A stretch of DNA of 10,554 bases. Source: Methanosarcinales archaeon (GTDB taxonomy: Archaea; Halobacteriota; Syntropharchaeia; Alkanophagales; Methanospirareceae). Location of the stretch: contig WJOV01000155.1 of the NCBI GenBank assembly GCA_009618475.1, positions 1 through 10,554 on the forward strand, read 5' to 3'. Both the position numbers and the translations under genes were made by a program. The notes beneath the pieces are model-generated. The model ran no database searches. It saw nothing but the letters and a program-made list of their open reading frames with translations, and was not told the origin of the DNA. This document shows, one piece after another, positions 1-6,339 of this stretch. The stretch's first letter is position 1. Every line of letters begins with the position of its first letter.

Positions 1-1
1 G

Positions 2-100
2 AAAAAAGTGAAGATTAGAAGAGTTTACCTCGACAGGGGATTCTATGCGGTTCCGATCGTGAGGATGCTCAAGCGATTGGGCGTACACTTTATAACCTGA
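2..100 (+). pseudogene. C-terminal-side fragment of a DDE transposase
   Basis: The frame opens at the window edge and reads 32 residues to a TGA at 98-100. It contains VYLDRGFYAVPIV followed by LKRLGVHFI, the pattern around the second catalytic Asp of ISH3/IS4-like DDE transposases (family usually hhhLDRGFhshevhchLcrLgVcFhhPh). In those proteins more than 100 residues normally follow, but here a stop comes at once, so this copy is broken. It sits about 120 bases before a second, unrelated transposase gene, so the region has taken more than one insertion. The 5' part lies outside the window. The family call rests on one motif; the exact IS family is uncertain. Confidence 0.6.
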
Positions 101-1770
101 CATTACGAGTTTTATAGACTACAATATCACGTATCTATAATGACACAGAATCTAAGGAGTTTTACTCGGCCATAACCAGTCAAAAGCTATATATACTTGT
201 AGTCCATATATAGGCTACATGGCAAAAACAAGAATAAGGCGAGGGTCGCGTGTATATGTGTATGAGCGGGAGAACTACAGGGATAGTACAGGCAAAGTAA
301 AACACCGCAATACCCGCTATTTAGGTATAGAAGAGACAATAAATGGCGAAAAGCAGATAATCCCTCCGAAAAAACGCTTTAAAGAGTTTGAGGTCACAAA
401 ATCGGTACGATACGGTGACATAGCAATCCTTTACGATTTATTCAAACAATACGGACTTATCGAGCTATTAAACGGATTGATTCCAAGGAGAGGTCTTCCC
501 GTTGGCGAAGTGTTTGCATCGCTTGCAATCAACCATATAATTGACAGAGAAACGCTCAACAAGTTTTCCAGGTGGTATCGGGACACAGAATTGGAAGAAC
601 TCATCGGCATCACTCCCGAGAAACTAAACTCCGGCAATCTTGGTGCGGTTATGAAGACCGGCAGTAAGATAGGCCCCGAAGGTATCGTGGACGTGTGCGT
701 TGAGCTGTTCAACAAAATAAAGCATCTTGAGACAGAATCGTCTACATTGATCTATGACATCACCTCCACGTATTTTTATTCGACAAAATTGCCTAAAGCG
801 CGACTCGGATACAACCGGGATGATAACAGCTTACCCCAGATAAACATCGGATTGGTCGCAACAAAGAACAAAGGTTTGCCAGTCCTTTTCAGAACGTATG
901 AGGGAAATATAACGGATGTGAGGACGGTAGAACAACTTATTACAGATGTTAAACGGGTAGGCCTCAGCATTGATGCGATAATCCTGGATCGTGGGATGGC
1001 GTCAAGGAATAATTTAATAAAGCTACATGGAGATAATCTGAAAATAATTGGTGGCGTCCCTTTAACGTCCAAGGAGGCTAAAGAGCTTGTAGCGCACGAC
1101 ATATCCGAAGAAAATGAGTTAATGCGCCCCTCCGGTCTAATCTATTACGAAGACATCGTTACATCGCTGTTTGGCATTCCCGGCAGGGCAATTATTTGCT
1201 TCAATCACAGCGATCTTGAGGTAGAACGCACGGCACGATTGAAAAAAATTGGTGTCGTGGAGATAAAAGTCGCGGAGACATTGTCTTCGCTGACAGGTAA
1301 CGAAACTCTAAAAGGCCTGGAGAAGGAGATAAGAGCGGCAATCCGCGGAGTTTCTGATTATTTTAGGATAAACAACGACGGGAAAAAAATAACCGTAACG
1401 CCTCACGACGAAAATCGAAAAGCAGCAAGGCTTCGAGATGGCAAATGCTTGATTTTCACAACGAATTTTGAGAAAAGTGCGGCGGAGATCATTTCTACGT
1501 ATTTTGGTAAAGACGTCATTGAAAAGATATTCGATTGCTTCAAAAACTGGTTAGATCTGCAGCCGGTAAGGCATTTTGAGGAAGGGAACATTGACGTTTA
1601 TATTTTTATCTGCTATCTTGCATATCTGGTTCTGGCGCTGTACAAGCATCATTTAGGCGTTACGGGTTGGGAAGGTGTGGAGGATAGTCTGGATGAACTG
1701 GGTAGAATACGAAAAACTACGCTTGATTTTGGGGGAGAAAGCCGTGATAAAATTTCCGTTCCCAATTTCA
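101..1770. mobile_element. IS1634-family insertion sequence, ends not resolved
   Basis: The body is the transposase gene at 219-1808 plus its upstream leader. The left end must lie between the broken transposase at 2-100 and the promoter near 187. The right end must lie near 1760-1770, where the frame stops resembling transposase and becomes sequence antisense to the moeA remnant. I could not find a matching terminal inverted repeat pair between these zones, so the right end may be deleted. Two short inverted repeats lie in the leader: TTATAGA (112-118) with TCTATAA (134-140), and GACTACAA (117-124) with TTGTAGTC (197-204). They may be transposase-binding or regulatory sites. The boundaries given are approximate. 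Confidence 0.5.
187..196 (+). promoter_or_regulatory. TATA box for the transposase gene
   Basis: CTATATATAC is centred about 27 bases before the ATG at 219. This is the usual archaeal distance from TATA box to transcription start, so the mRNA would begin at or within a base or two of the start codon. No Shine-Dalgarno-like sequence precedes the ATG (context ATATAGGCTACATG), which fits a leaderless transcript. Confidence 0.5.
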
Positions 1771-1808
1771 TTTTCTTTTTCTCCTCCTTTCCTGCTCCGC
1801 TTCCTTAA
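219..1808 (+). CDS. IS1634-family (IS4-like DDE) transposase, 3' end fused into moeA
   Basis: This encodes a cut-and-paste transposase that binds the element ends and moves the insertion sequence. The N-terminus (VYVYERENYRD, then TRYLGIEE) is typical of IS1634-group proteins. The catalytic triad is visible: D180 in IYDITSTYFYS, D257 in IILDRGMASRNN, and E435 in DVIEKIFDCFKN, followed by LDLQPVRHFEEGNID and a hydrophobic helix, as in the IS4 superfamily C-terminal part. The Arg of the Y-R-E-K motif is replaced by Lys. Family members usually run about 540-570 residues; this one has 529. Its last ~14 residues (a Phe-rich stretch ending SFPAPLP) are encoded by DNA antisense to the moeA remnant, so the native C-terminus has probably been lost. 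The rest of the frame is undamaged, so activity is possible but doubtful. The ATG at 219 fits a leaderless start behind the TATA box at 187-196. Confidence 0.85.
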   Translation: MAKTRIRRGSRVYVYERENYRDSTGKVKHRNTRYLGIEETINGEKQIIPPKKRFKEFEVTKSVRYGDIAILYDLFKQYGLIELLNGLIPRRGLPVGEVFASLAINHIIDRETLNKFSRWYRDTELEELIGITPEKLNSGNLGAVMKTGSKIGPEGIVDVCVELFNKIKHLETESSTLIYDITSTYFYSTKLPKARLGYNRDDNSLPQINIGLVATKNKGLPVLFRTYEGNITDVRTVEQLITDVKRVGLSIDAIILDRGMASRNNLIKLHGDNLKIIGGVPLTSKEAKELVAHDISEENELMRPSGLIYYEDIVTSLFGIPGRAIICFNHSDLEVERTARLKKIGVVEIKVAETLSSLTGNETLKGLEKEIRAAIRGVSDYFRINNDGKKITVTPHDENRKAARLRDGKCLIFTTNFEKSAAEIISTYFGKDVIEKIFDCFKNWLDLQPVRHFEEGNIDVYIFICYLAYLVLALYKHHLGVTGWEGVEDSLDELGRIRKTTLDFGGESRDKISVPNFIFFFSSFPAPLP

Positions 1809-2039
1809 AAACACCGGATTATTTGGAGATGCACCGAACGAGTCCTCACCCCTAATCGCATACCCGTCCATCGCCGCACGGTCAAAAGGAGGGCTATCTA
1901 TGGATGAGCAAACGTCTTCTGCTAAAACACGGTTCAAAGCATCGTCAAACACGATTTCTTCTATTTCTGTCCTCTTTGCATTAGATAAAGCTATTTTTAA
2001 TGCGTCTTCCAATGATATAAGTTTACGGAAAAGTTTCAT
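1653..2039 (-). pseudogene. moeA: moeA 5' remnant (molybdopterin molybdenumtransferase)
   Basis: MoeA inserts molybdate (or tungstate) into adenylylated molybdopterin, the last step of molybdenum cofactor synthesis. The first ~78 residues are clearly MoeA: ISLEDALKIAL, then DDALNRVLAEDVCSSIDSPP and FDRAAMDGYAIRGEDSFGA, the conserved N-terminal block. After NNPVFL (about 1806) the frame becomes Lys/Glu-rich, then crosses into the antisense of the transposase gene and ends at 1653. A full protein has about 400 residues, so some 80% is missing. The start ATG is one base past the PIN gene stop, so the two were cotranscribed. The missing 3' part is not elsewhere in the window. Loss probably came from IS insertion plus deletion. 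A second copy elsewhere in the genome could supply the function. Confidence 0.8.
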
Positions 2040-2040
2040 A

Positions 2041-2529
2041 TTACCCGTTTTCCTCCAACCTGTTCTTACCTCTCAAATACACCGTTGCTATTCCTGCCTT
2101 CGATAATTGCCTCCTCAGCTTCTCATCGTTTGTGAGCACTGCTGCTTTCTTCTTTAACGCTAACTCCGCAATCCACTCATCGGTATCAATTTCTCCTTCT
2201 CCTCCTCCTTCTTCTTCATTTATCGTTACCTTGCACCTGTGGGGCTCTGCCCCACGACCCCGCAAGCCCTGTAAGTGCTTACCTGGCATTTGTCTGGACG
2301 CAGAGGCATGCACATACTTGAGCACTAAAGAATAACCAATCTTTGCCGCTCTCTTTTCTTTGCCTTTCAAATCCGGTCTTTGCTTGAGCTTGTTTAACTC
2401 ATTCAAAACCTTCTTCGGCACGATTATATGCTCATATCCAAGCATCTCCAGCTCGTAAAATATATCAACGCCAAATTCGCCTGGTATGAGCAGTGCATTC
2501 GTGTCCACTATCACTTCCTTTCTTAACAC
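2041..2529 (-). CDS. PIN-domain protein, Fcf1/AF0591-like (UPF0129 type)
   Basis: PIN domains are metal-dependent ribonucleases; this archaeal subgroup resembles the Fcf1/Utp24 rRNA-processing nucleases and VapC-like proteins. The acidic residues of the active site are present: D9 in VIVDTNALL, E44 in VLNELNKLK, D115/D117 in EIDTDEWIAELAL, and D135 in LTNDEKLRRQL. The N-terminal IPGEFGVDIF is typical of the subgroup, which usually has about 130 residues. This protein has 162; the excess is an insertion at residues ~76-112 made of a structured GC-rich DNA segment (2230-2304) and a Gly/Glu tract. The start is a GTG at 2529-2527 without a clear ribosome site; an AT-rich TATA-like box lies just upstream. 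No antitoxin gene is adjacent, so a housekeeping RNA role is more likely than a toxin. It formed an operon with moeA. Confidence 0.8.
   Translation of the reverse strand: MLRKEVIVDTNALLIPGEFGVDIFYELEMLGYEHIIVPKKVLNELNKLKQRPDLKGKEKRAAKIGYSLVLKYVHASASRQMPGKHLQGLRGRGAEPHRCKVTINEEEGGGEGEIDTDEWIAELALKKKAAVLTNDEKLRRQLSKAGIATVYLRGKNRLEENG
2230..2304. repeat. Hairpin-rich in-frame insertion inside the PIN gene
   Basis: The segment is GC-rich against AT-rich flanks and splits the PIN domain without breaking its frame. It contains a perfect hairpin at 2239-2255 (GTGGGGC, loop TCT, GCCCCAC) and a second at 2271-2282 (GTAAG, TG, CTTAC) that extends imperfectly to GCC/GGC at its base. It encodes QMPGKHLQGLRGRGAEPHRC, which has no counterpart in family members. 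This resembles palindromic elements that insert in coding sequence, such as the Rickettsia RPE class. Boundaries are judged from the protein and are approximate. Confidence 0.5.
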
Positions 2530-2535
2530 TTTTTC

Positions 2536-2550
2536 TTTATATTATAAAAG
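2536..2550. promoter_or_regulatory. Shared AT-rich promoter between PIN gene and kae1
   Basis: TTTATATTATAAAAG lies in the 87 bases between the divergent PIN gene and kae1. On the + strand TTATAAAAG (2542-2550) matches the archaeal TATA consensus and would start a transcript near 2570, giving kae1 a leader of about 45 bases. On the - strand the same bases read CTTTTATAATATAAA and lie close to the GTG start of the PIN gene. One box may serve both directions. Confidence 0.4.
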
Positions 2551-2592
2551 AAAAACTGTGCTAAAAAAGAAATAAAGGTTCTTTTGGTAAAG

Positions 2593-2611
2593 CTTTTCTT
2601 TTTAAGAAAAG
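2593..2611 (+). promoter_or_regulatory. Hairpin overlapping the kae1 ribosome site
   Basis: CTTTTCTT (2593-2600) and AAGAAAAG (2604-2611) form a perfect 8-bp stem with a TTT loop. The 3' arm contains the only purine-rich ribosome-site candidate (AAAAGG, 2607-2612), five bases before the ATG at 2617. Pairing would mask it, so the hairpin could modulate translation. It could also be a simple AT-rich coincidence. Confidence 0.3.
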
Positions 2612-2616
2612 GTTTT

Positions 2617-3618
2617 ATGACAATTATCTTAGGACTCGAAGGAACCGCATGGAACCTCAGCGCTGCGGTGGTCAGCGAAGAGATGGTGATATACGAAGCA
2701 GAATCAACATATAAGCCTTTGCATGGCGGTATCCATCCGAGAGAAGCGGCGCAGCATCACGCATCCGAGCTAAAAAGCGTGGTCTCACAAGCTTTAAGAG
2801 GCGCAGAAGGAGAAGGCTTTTCTTTAGAGGAAATAGACGCAATTGCATTCTCGCAGGGTCCGGGCATGGGTCCGTGCCTCAGAACCGTAGCAACGGCAGC
2901 AAGAGCGCTCTCTATTTCTTTAAAAATACCTCTAATCGGCGTTAATCATTGCATCGCACATATAGAAGTTGGAAGATGGCGATGTGGAACGAAAGACCCT
3001 GTGGTGTTATACGTGAGTGGAGCAAACTCGCAGGTATTGGCATACCGCTCCGGCAGGTATCGCATCTTAGGAGAAACGCTGGATATAGGAATAGGAAACG
3101 CTCTGGACAAGTTCGCTCGCTACCTCGGACTGAGCCATCCGGGGGGTCCGAAGATAGAGGAGTTGGCTTCTAAAGGCACTAAATATGTTTATATGCCGTA
3201 TGTAGTGAAGGGAATGGATTTATCCTTTTCCGGGCTCACCACTGCTGCTAAGGACGCTTTTGATTTACATCCAGAAGAAAAGGCGGATATTTGTTATTCC
3301 TTTCAGGAGACTGCATTTGCCATGCTCACCGAGGTAACAGAGCGCGCAATGGCTCATTGCTGTAAGGAGGATATGTTGTTAGCAGGCGGCGTAGGAGCGA
3401 ACCGGAGATTACGGCAGATGCTGCAAACGATGTGCCGCGACCGGGAAGCACGATTTTACGTTCCCGAAACTAAATATTTGAAGGATAATGGCGCAATGAT
3501 TGCTTATCTTGGACTGCTAATGCTCAAAAGCGGTGACACAACGCCGATAGAGAAATCCGAAGTTAAGCCAAATTACAGACCCGATGACGTTGAAGTCACG
3601 TGGAGGGCCGTAGAGTAA
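2617..3618 (+). CDS. kae1: Kae1, catalytic subunit of the KEOPS complex (tRNA t6A synthesis)
   Basis: Kae1 transfers the threonylcarbamoyl group from threonylcarbamoyl-AMP to A37 of ANN-decoding tRNAs, acting with Bud32, Cgi121 and Pcc1 in the cytoplasm. The sequence has the ASKHA-type start ILGLEGTAWNLSAAVV, the metal-binding HCIAH in GVNHCIAHIEVGRW, the nucleotide-site segments YVSGANSQVLAY and LDIGIGNALDKFARYLGLSH followed by PGGPKIEELA, LAGGVGANRRLRQML, and the last metal ligand Asp in YLKDNGAMIAYLG. The protein ends at VEVTWRAVE, 333 residues, the length of stand-alone Kae1. Many euryarchaea fuse Bud32 here, but this copy has no kinase domain, so Bud32 must be encoded elsewhere. The ATG at 2617 is preferred because homologs begin at this point; an in-frame TTG at 2584 would add 11 atypical residues. 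Confidence 0.95.
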   Translation: MTIILGLEGTAWNLSAAVVSEEMVIYEAESTYKPLHGGIHPREAAQHHASELKSVVSQALRGAEGEGFSLEEIDAIAFSQGPGMGPCLRTVATAARALSISLKIPLIGVNHCIAHIEVGRWRCGTKDPVVLYVSGANSQVLAYRSGRYRILGETLDIGIGNALDKFARYLGLSHPGGPKIEELASKGTKYVYMPYVVKGMDLSFSGLTTAAKDAFDLHPEEKADICYSFQETAFAMLTEVTERAMAHCCKEDMLLAGGVGANRRLRQMLQTMCRDREARFYVPETKYLKDNGAMIAYLGLLMLKSGDTTPIEKSEVKPNYRPDDVEVTWRAVE

Positions 3619-3620
3619 AA

Positions 3621-3728
3621 AACCACGAGATTTTACAAGAGTAACACAAGACCAGAAATCAGAATTTCTGTTCCCTGACTTCTTCTATCTTCACAATTTC
3701 TCGTGGAAATCTGTGTAATCTTGTGGTT
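3621..3728. repeat. Palindromic intergenic repeat, ~108 bp
   Basis: The outer arms AACCACGAGATT (3621-3632) and AATCTTGTGGTT (3717-3728) pair with one mismatch. An inner copy, TCTCGTGG (3699-3706), pairs perfectly with CCACGAGA (3623-3630), so two folds compete. A separate hairpin at 3653-3670 has a 7-bp stem (CAGAAAT, loop CAGA, ATTTCTG). This pattern of near-identical half-sites based on CCAC(A/G)AGA resembles dispersed intergenic repeats known from many environmental genomes. It follows kae1 by two bases, and its right edge creates a TATA-like box for the next gene. Confidence 0.6.
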
Positions 3729-3734
3729 ATAAAG
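3727..3734 (+). promoter_or_regulatory. TATA-like box upstream of the pyrimidine reductase gene
   Basis: TTATAAAG lies at the right edge of the palindromic repeat and would start transcription near 3756, about 30 bases before the ATG at 3787. A second AT-rich candidate, GTATAAATATA at 3770-3780, is too close to the start codon unless translation begins further downstream. The repeat may therefore have supplied the promoter. Confidence 0.35.
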
Positions 3735-3786
3735 AGGAAATCAAATACAATTTTTATTGTACCCAACAGGTATAAATATAATAAGT

Positions 3787-4473
3787 ATGGAAAGCCCTAA
3801 ACCTTTTGTCTTTATAAATGCCGCAATGAGTGCGGATGGTAAAATATCATCGGTGGAGAGGAAACAGACGATAATAAGCGGCAAGGAAGATTTTGACAGG
3901 GTTGATTCACTGAAGGCAGAATGCGATGCAATAATGGTTGGTGTAGGCACTGTTTTAGCTGATAACCCGTCTTTAACTGTAAAATCAGAAAAAAGGCGGG
4001 AAGAAAGGAAGAGAGCGGGAAAAGATGAAAATCCGTTGCGAATAGTGGTGGACAGTAAGGCGAGAACGCCTGTTGATGCAGCGATACTGAACAAAGGCGA
4101 AGGTAAGCGAATAATTGCGGTTTCTGAGCAGGCGATTATAGAAGACATGGGGAGACTGGGAGAAAAAGCGGGGATTTTAGTCTGCGGCATGGAGGAAGTG
4201 GACTTAAAGCATCTTCTATATTTATTATGGCAGCGAGGTGTGAGCAGATTGATGGTGGAAGGTGGTGCAACGCTTAACTGGTCTTTGGTCTCGCAAAAGC
4301 TCGTTGACGAAATATACATATACGTTGGCAACATAATAATAGGTGGCGGAGACGCACCGACGCTCGTGGATGGCAAAGGGTTTGTTAAGGACGATGCGAG
4401 GGTAAAGCTGGCGCTTTTAAGTGCGGATAAGATGGACGAGGGTGTTTTGCTGAGGTGGCATGTTCGTAAATAA
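3787..4473 (+). CDS. arfC: 2,5-diamino-6-ribosylaminopyrimidinone 5'-phosphate reductase
   Basis: This is the archaeal RibD-C/Rib7-type enzyme that reduces the ribose side chain of the second intermediate of riboflavin synthesis to ribityl, using NAD(P)H. The pathway also feeds deazaflavin F420. Visible motifs are FINAAMSADGKISS at the N-terminus, AECDAIMVGVGTVLADNPSL (substrate and cofactor site), NPLRIVVDSKARTP, and LMVEGGATLNWSL near residue 160, all characteristic of the reductase domain. No deaminase domain is present, as expected for archaea. Its 228 residues match the usual ~220. A charged stretch (KRREERKRAGKDEN, residues ~70-85) looks like an insertion. ATG 3787 starts right before the conserved block; a TTG at 3757 in frame would add ten unconserved residues. 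There is no strong ribosome site. It converges with the PAS gene, 24 bases apart. Confidence 0.9.
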   Translation: MESPKPFVFINAAMSADGKISSVERKQTIISGKEDFDRVDSLKAECDAIMVGVGTVLADNPSLTVKSEKRREERKRAGKDENPLRIVVDSKARTPVDAAILNKGEGKRIIAVSEQAIIEDMGRLGEKAGILVCGMEEVDLKHLLYLLWQRGVSRLMVEGGATLNWSLVSQKLVDEIYIYVGNIIIGGGDAPTLVDGKGFVKDDARVKLALLSADKMDEGVLLRWHVRK

Positions 4474-4480
4474 AATTAAC

Positions 4481-4486
4481 AAAAAA
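4481..4486 (-). terminator. T-run terminator after the multi-PAS gene
   Basis: Read on the - strand, a TTTTTT run lies about 12 bases past the PAS gene stop, followed by further T-rich sequence. Archaeal RNA polymerase stops at such U-runs without a hairpin. It lies in the 24-base gap between two converging genes. Confidence 0.3.
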
Positions 4487-4497
4487 TAGTTTGATGT

Positions 4498-6144
4498 TTA
4501 GGTTAGTTCGTGACTCCATAGTTTCGGAAGTATAGAAAGCAGGTCTGGTAAGAATTCAGCAATGTCCCGGCATTTTCGCTCAGTTATTTCCAACACCTCC
4601 TCCACTCGCTTGCGCTCGATGACTTGGTGCTGCAGTTCCACACCTTTTTTTAATAATTCCGCCTCCACCCGCTTGCGCTCGGTGATGTCTCTCGCAACTG
4701 CCAGAATTCCGGTGGGCTCTCCGTCATCGCCTTTCAATAAAGTAAAGTACATATATGTGGGAAATGGTGTTCCGTCTTTTTTTACATGCCCTATTTCACC
4801 CATCCATGAACCCTGTGTTTTTATCTGATTAATACACCTCCCGTATTCATCTATCTGTTCCTCAGTATGTAAATCCCCAACTTTCATTCCAATCATTTCT
4901 TCAGACGAATAACCGTGCATCCTGGCAAAAGCATCGTTCACATACGTTAGATTTAGTTCTATGTCACCTACCGCTATGCCGTCAATCGACTGTTCAACAG
5001 CAGAACTTAATTTTCTTATTTCCTTCTCCACCCGCTTGCGCTCAGTGATGTCCTGGTGGCTCGCCATATGTGCAATAATTTCCCCTTTATCATCCAGTAC
5101 TGTTGAGGCGGATATTGCCATTGGAAAAAGTTCACCATTTTTTCTCTTGCCAACCAACTCTCCTACCCAACCGCCTTTCATCGTTGCTTTAAGTGCCTCT
5201 TCTAATTCCGGTATCTGATCCTCGGGGTAGATGAAAGCAATCTCGTTCCCTATTAACTCTTCTTTTGAATAGCCAAACATTCTAACAAATGCTTCATTCA
5301 CATAGGTGATCCTGCCCTCGAGATTACCCATGGCTATACCATCAACCGAACTCTCAACAGAATGCGAAAATAACTTTAGTTTTTCCTCCGTCTTCTTGCG
5401 CTCGGTGATGTCTCTCACAACAGCCAATAAATGTGGTTTACTCTTATAATCAAACATTCTTCCTCTAACTTCGATATTCATTGGACTCCCATCCTTACGG
5501 ACATCTACTGATTCTGCGTGAAATTCACCTGTCGTCTGAACGTCTCGCAGGAATTGTTCAAAAAGAGGATAATAATCTGGGTGTACTACCTCCTTGCTTG
5601 AGAGTTTCATAAACTCCTCATAGGAATAACCATACGTTTTACACGCTTGAGGATTTACCTCTACAACGTTGCCGCCGGAATCGCAGATAAGAAATGAATC
5701 CATCGCAGCATTAAAGATGGCGCGATATTGTTTCTCACGCTCCTGTAGTGCCCCCTCCGCCTGCTTGCGCTCGGTGATGTCCCGAACTGCAAAAATACGT
5801 CCTCCTGGTTTGCCCTCACTGTCTCTCAGTAGCGTCACATTAACCAGAACGGGGAATTCACTTCCAGCTTTCCTAAGCCCGATGAGTTCCAAATTCCTCA
5901 CTGCTCCCATTTCCAAAGTTCTCTTTCTTTCATCCCCGAGTTTTGGTAAAGAACGCATAGCAATGAATTCCGAAACGGTTTTTCCAATCAAATCTTCTTT
6001 TTTATAGCCCCAGGCCTCTACTGCATTGTTGATTTGGGTTATTCTGCCTTCCATATCAGAAGTTCCAACAACATCTACCATGCCCTCCATAATATCTTCT
6101 ATTATCGAAATACTCGGCAGCGTCTTTAGCTCTTGATTTGTCAT
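4498..6144 (-). CDS. Multi-PAS sensory protein without output domain
   Basis: Four PAS/PAC units in tandem occupy roughly residues 8-125, 132-250, 256-370 and 375-490 of the 548-residue protein, each closing with the PAC signature (R/Q)DITERK. PAS units sense ligands, redox state or light and pass signals to a kinase or regulator. Here a coiled-coil linker (AELLKKGVELQHQVIERKR) follows unit four, then ITERKCRDIAEFLPDLL, which looks like the first residues of a fifth PAS unit, and the frame stops. No histidine kinase, HTH or cyclase follows. It is either a truncated kinase or a stand-alone sensor. No membrane segment is seen, so it is likely cytoplasmic. The ATG at 6144 is chosen because the PAS unit begins just after it and GGTG lies 8 bases ahead; the frame stays open to a TTG at 6300, with ATGs at 6276 and 6231. 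It is divergent from the rubredoxin-GrpE gene. Confidence 0.8.
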   Translation of the reverse strand: MTNQELKTLPSISIIEDIMEGMVDVVGTSDMEGRITQINNAVEAWGYKKEDLIGKTVSEFIAMRSLPKLGDERKRTLEMGAVRNLELIGLRKAGSEFPVLVNVTLLRDSEGKPGGRIFAVRDITERKQAEGALQEREKQYRAIFNAAMDSFLICDSGGNVVEVNPQACKTYGYSYEEFMKLSSKEVVHPDYYPLFEQFLRDVQTTGEFHAESVDVRKDGSPMNIEVRGRMFDYKSKPHLLAVVRDITERKKTEEKLKLFSHSVESSVDGIAMGNLEGRITYVNEAFVRMFGYSKEELIGNEIAFIYPEDQIPELEEALKATMKGGWVGELVGKRKNGELFPMAISASTVLDDKGEIIAHMASHQDITERKRVEKEIRKLSSAVEQSIDGIAVGDIELNLTYVNDAFARMHGYSSEEMIGMKVGDLHTEEQIDEYGRCINQIKTQGSWMGEIGHVKKDGTPFPTYMYFTLLKGDDGEPTGILAVARDITERKRVEAELLKKGVELQHQVIERKRVEEVLEITERKCRDIAEFLPDLLSILPKLWSHELT

Positions 6145-6146
6145 TT

Positions 6147-6156
6147 GGTGTACACC
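6147..6156. promoter_or_regulatory. Perfect palindrome at the PAS gene start
   Basis: GGTGTACACC is a perfect 10-base palindrome ending two bases before the chosen start codon of the multi-PAS gene. It includes the GGTG used as a ribosome-site candidate. It could be an operator or a masked ribosome site, but a 10-base palindrome can also occur by chance. Confidence 0.2.
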
Positions 6157-6339
6157 GTTGTATATTTTAGATTTCACTCCTCCATAATTATTACGGTCAT
6201 TTAAATTTTTCGTTTTTTTTAACCATTCCATTTCTGAGATGCTGAAATATCCTATAACCACTCTTAATTTTATCATTTTTAAAAAAATCGTAATAAACAA
6301 AAGAAATTAATCATAAAAGAAGAATGTAAAGGATGTGAT

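Noticed and set aside
1675..2106. 143-codon frame on the + strand
   Set aside because: It is antisense to the moeA remnant and the PIN gene end and overlaps the transposase 3' end. The product is Ser/Phe-rich without any motif.
2041..2529. VapC toxin of a toxin-antitoxin pair
   Set aside because: No small antitoxin gene precedes it, its partner is moeA, and its motifs fit the Fcf1/AF0591 subgroup better.
4474..4560. Continuation of the fifth PAS unit in another frame past the stop
   Set aside because: The alternative frame (FYTSETMES, then NLNIKLFFVN) only vaguely recalls a PAS start and soon enters arfC antisense. A simple frameshift does not restore a protein.
4498..6144. Sensor histidine kinase
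   Set aside because: There is no H-box, N-box or G-box; after the fourth PAS unit only a short linker and a truncated start of another unit remain.
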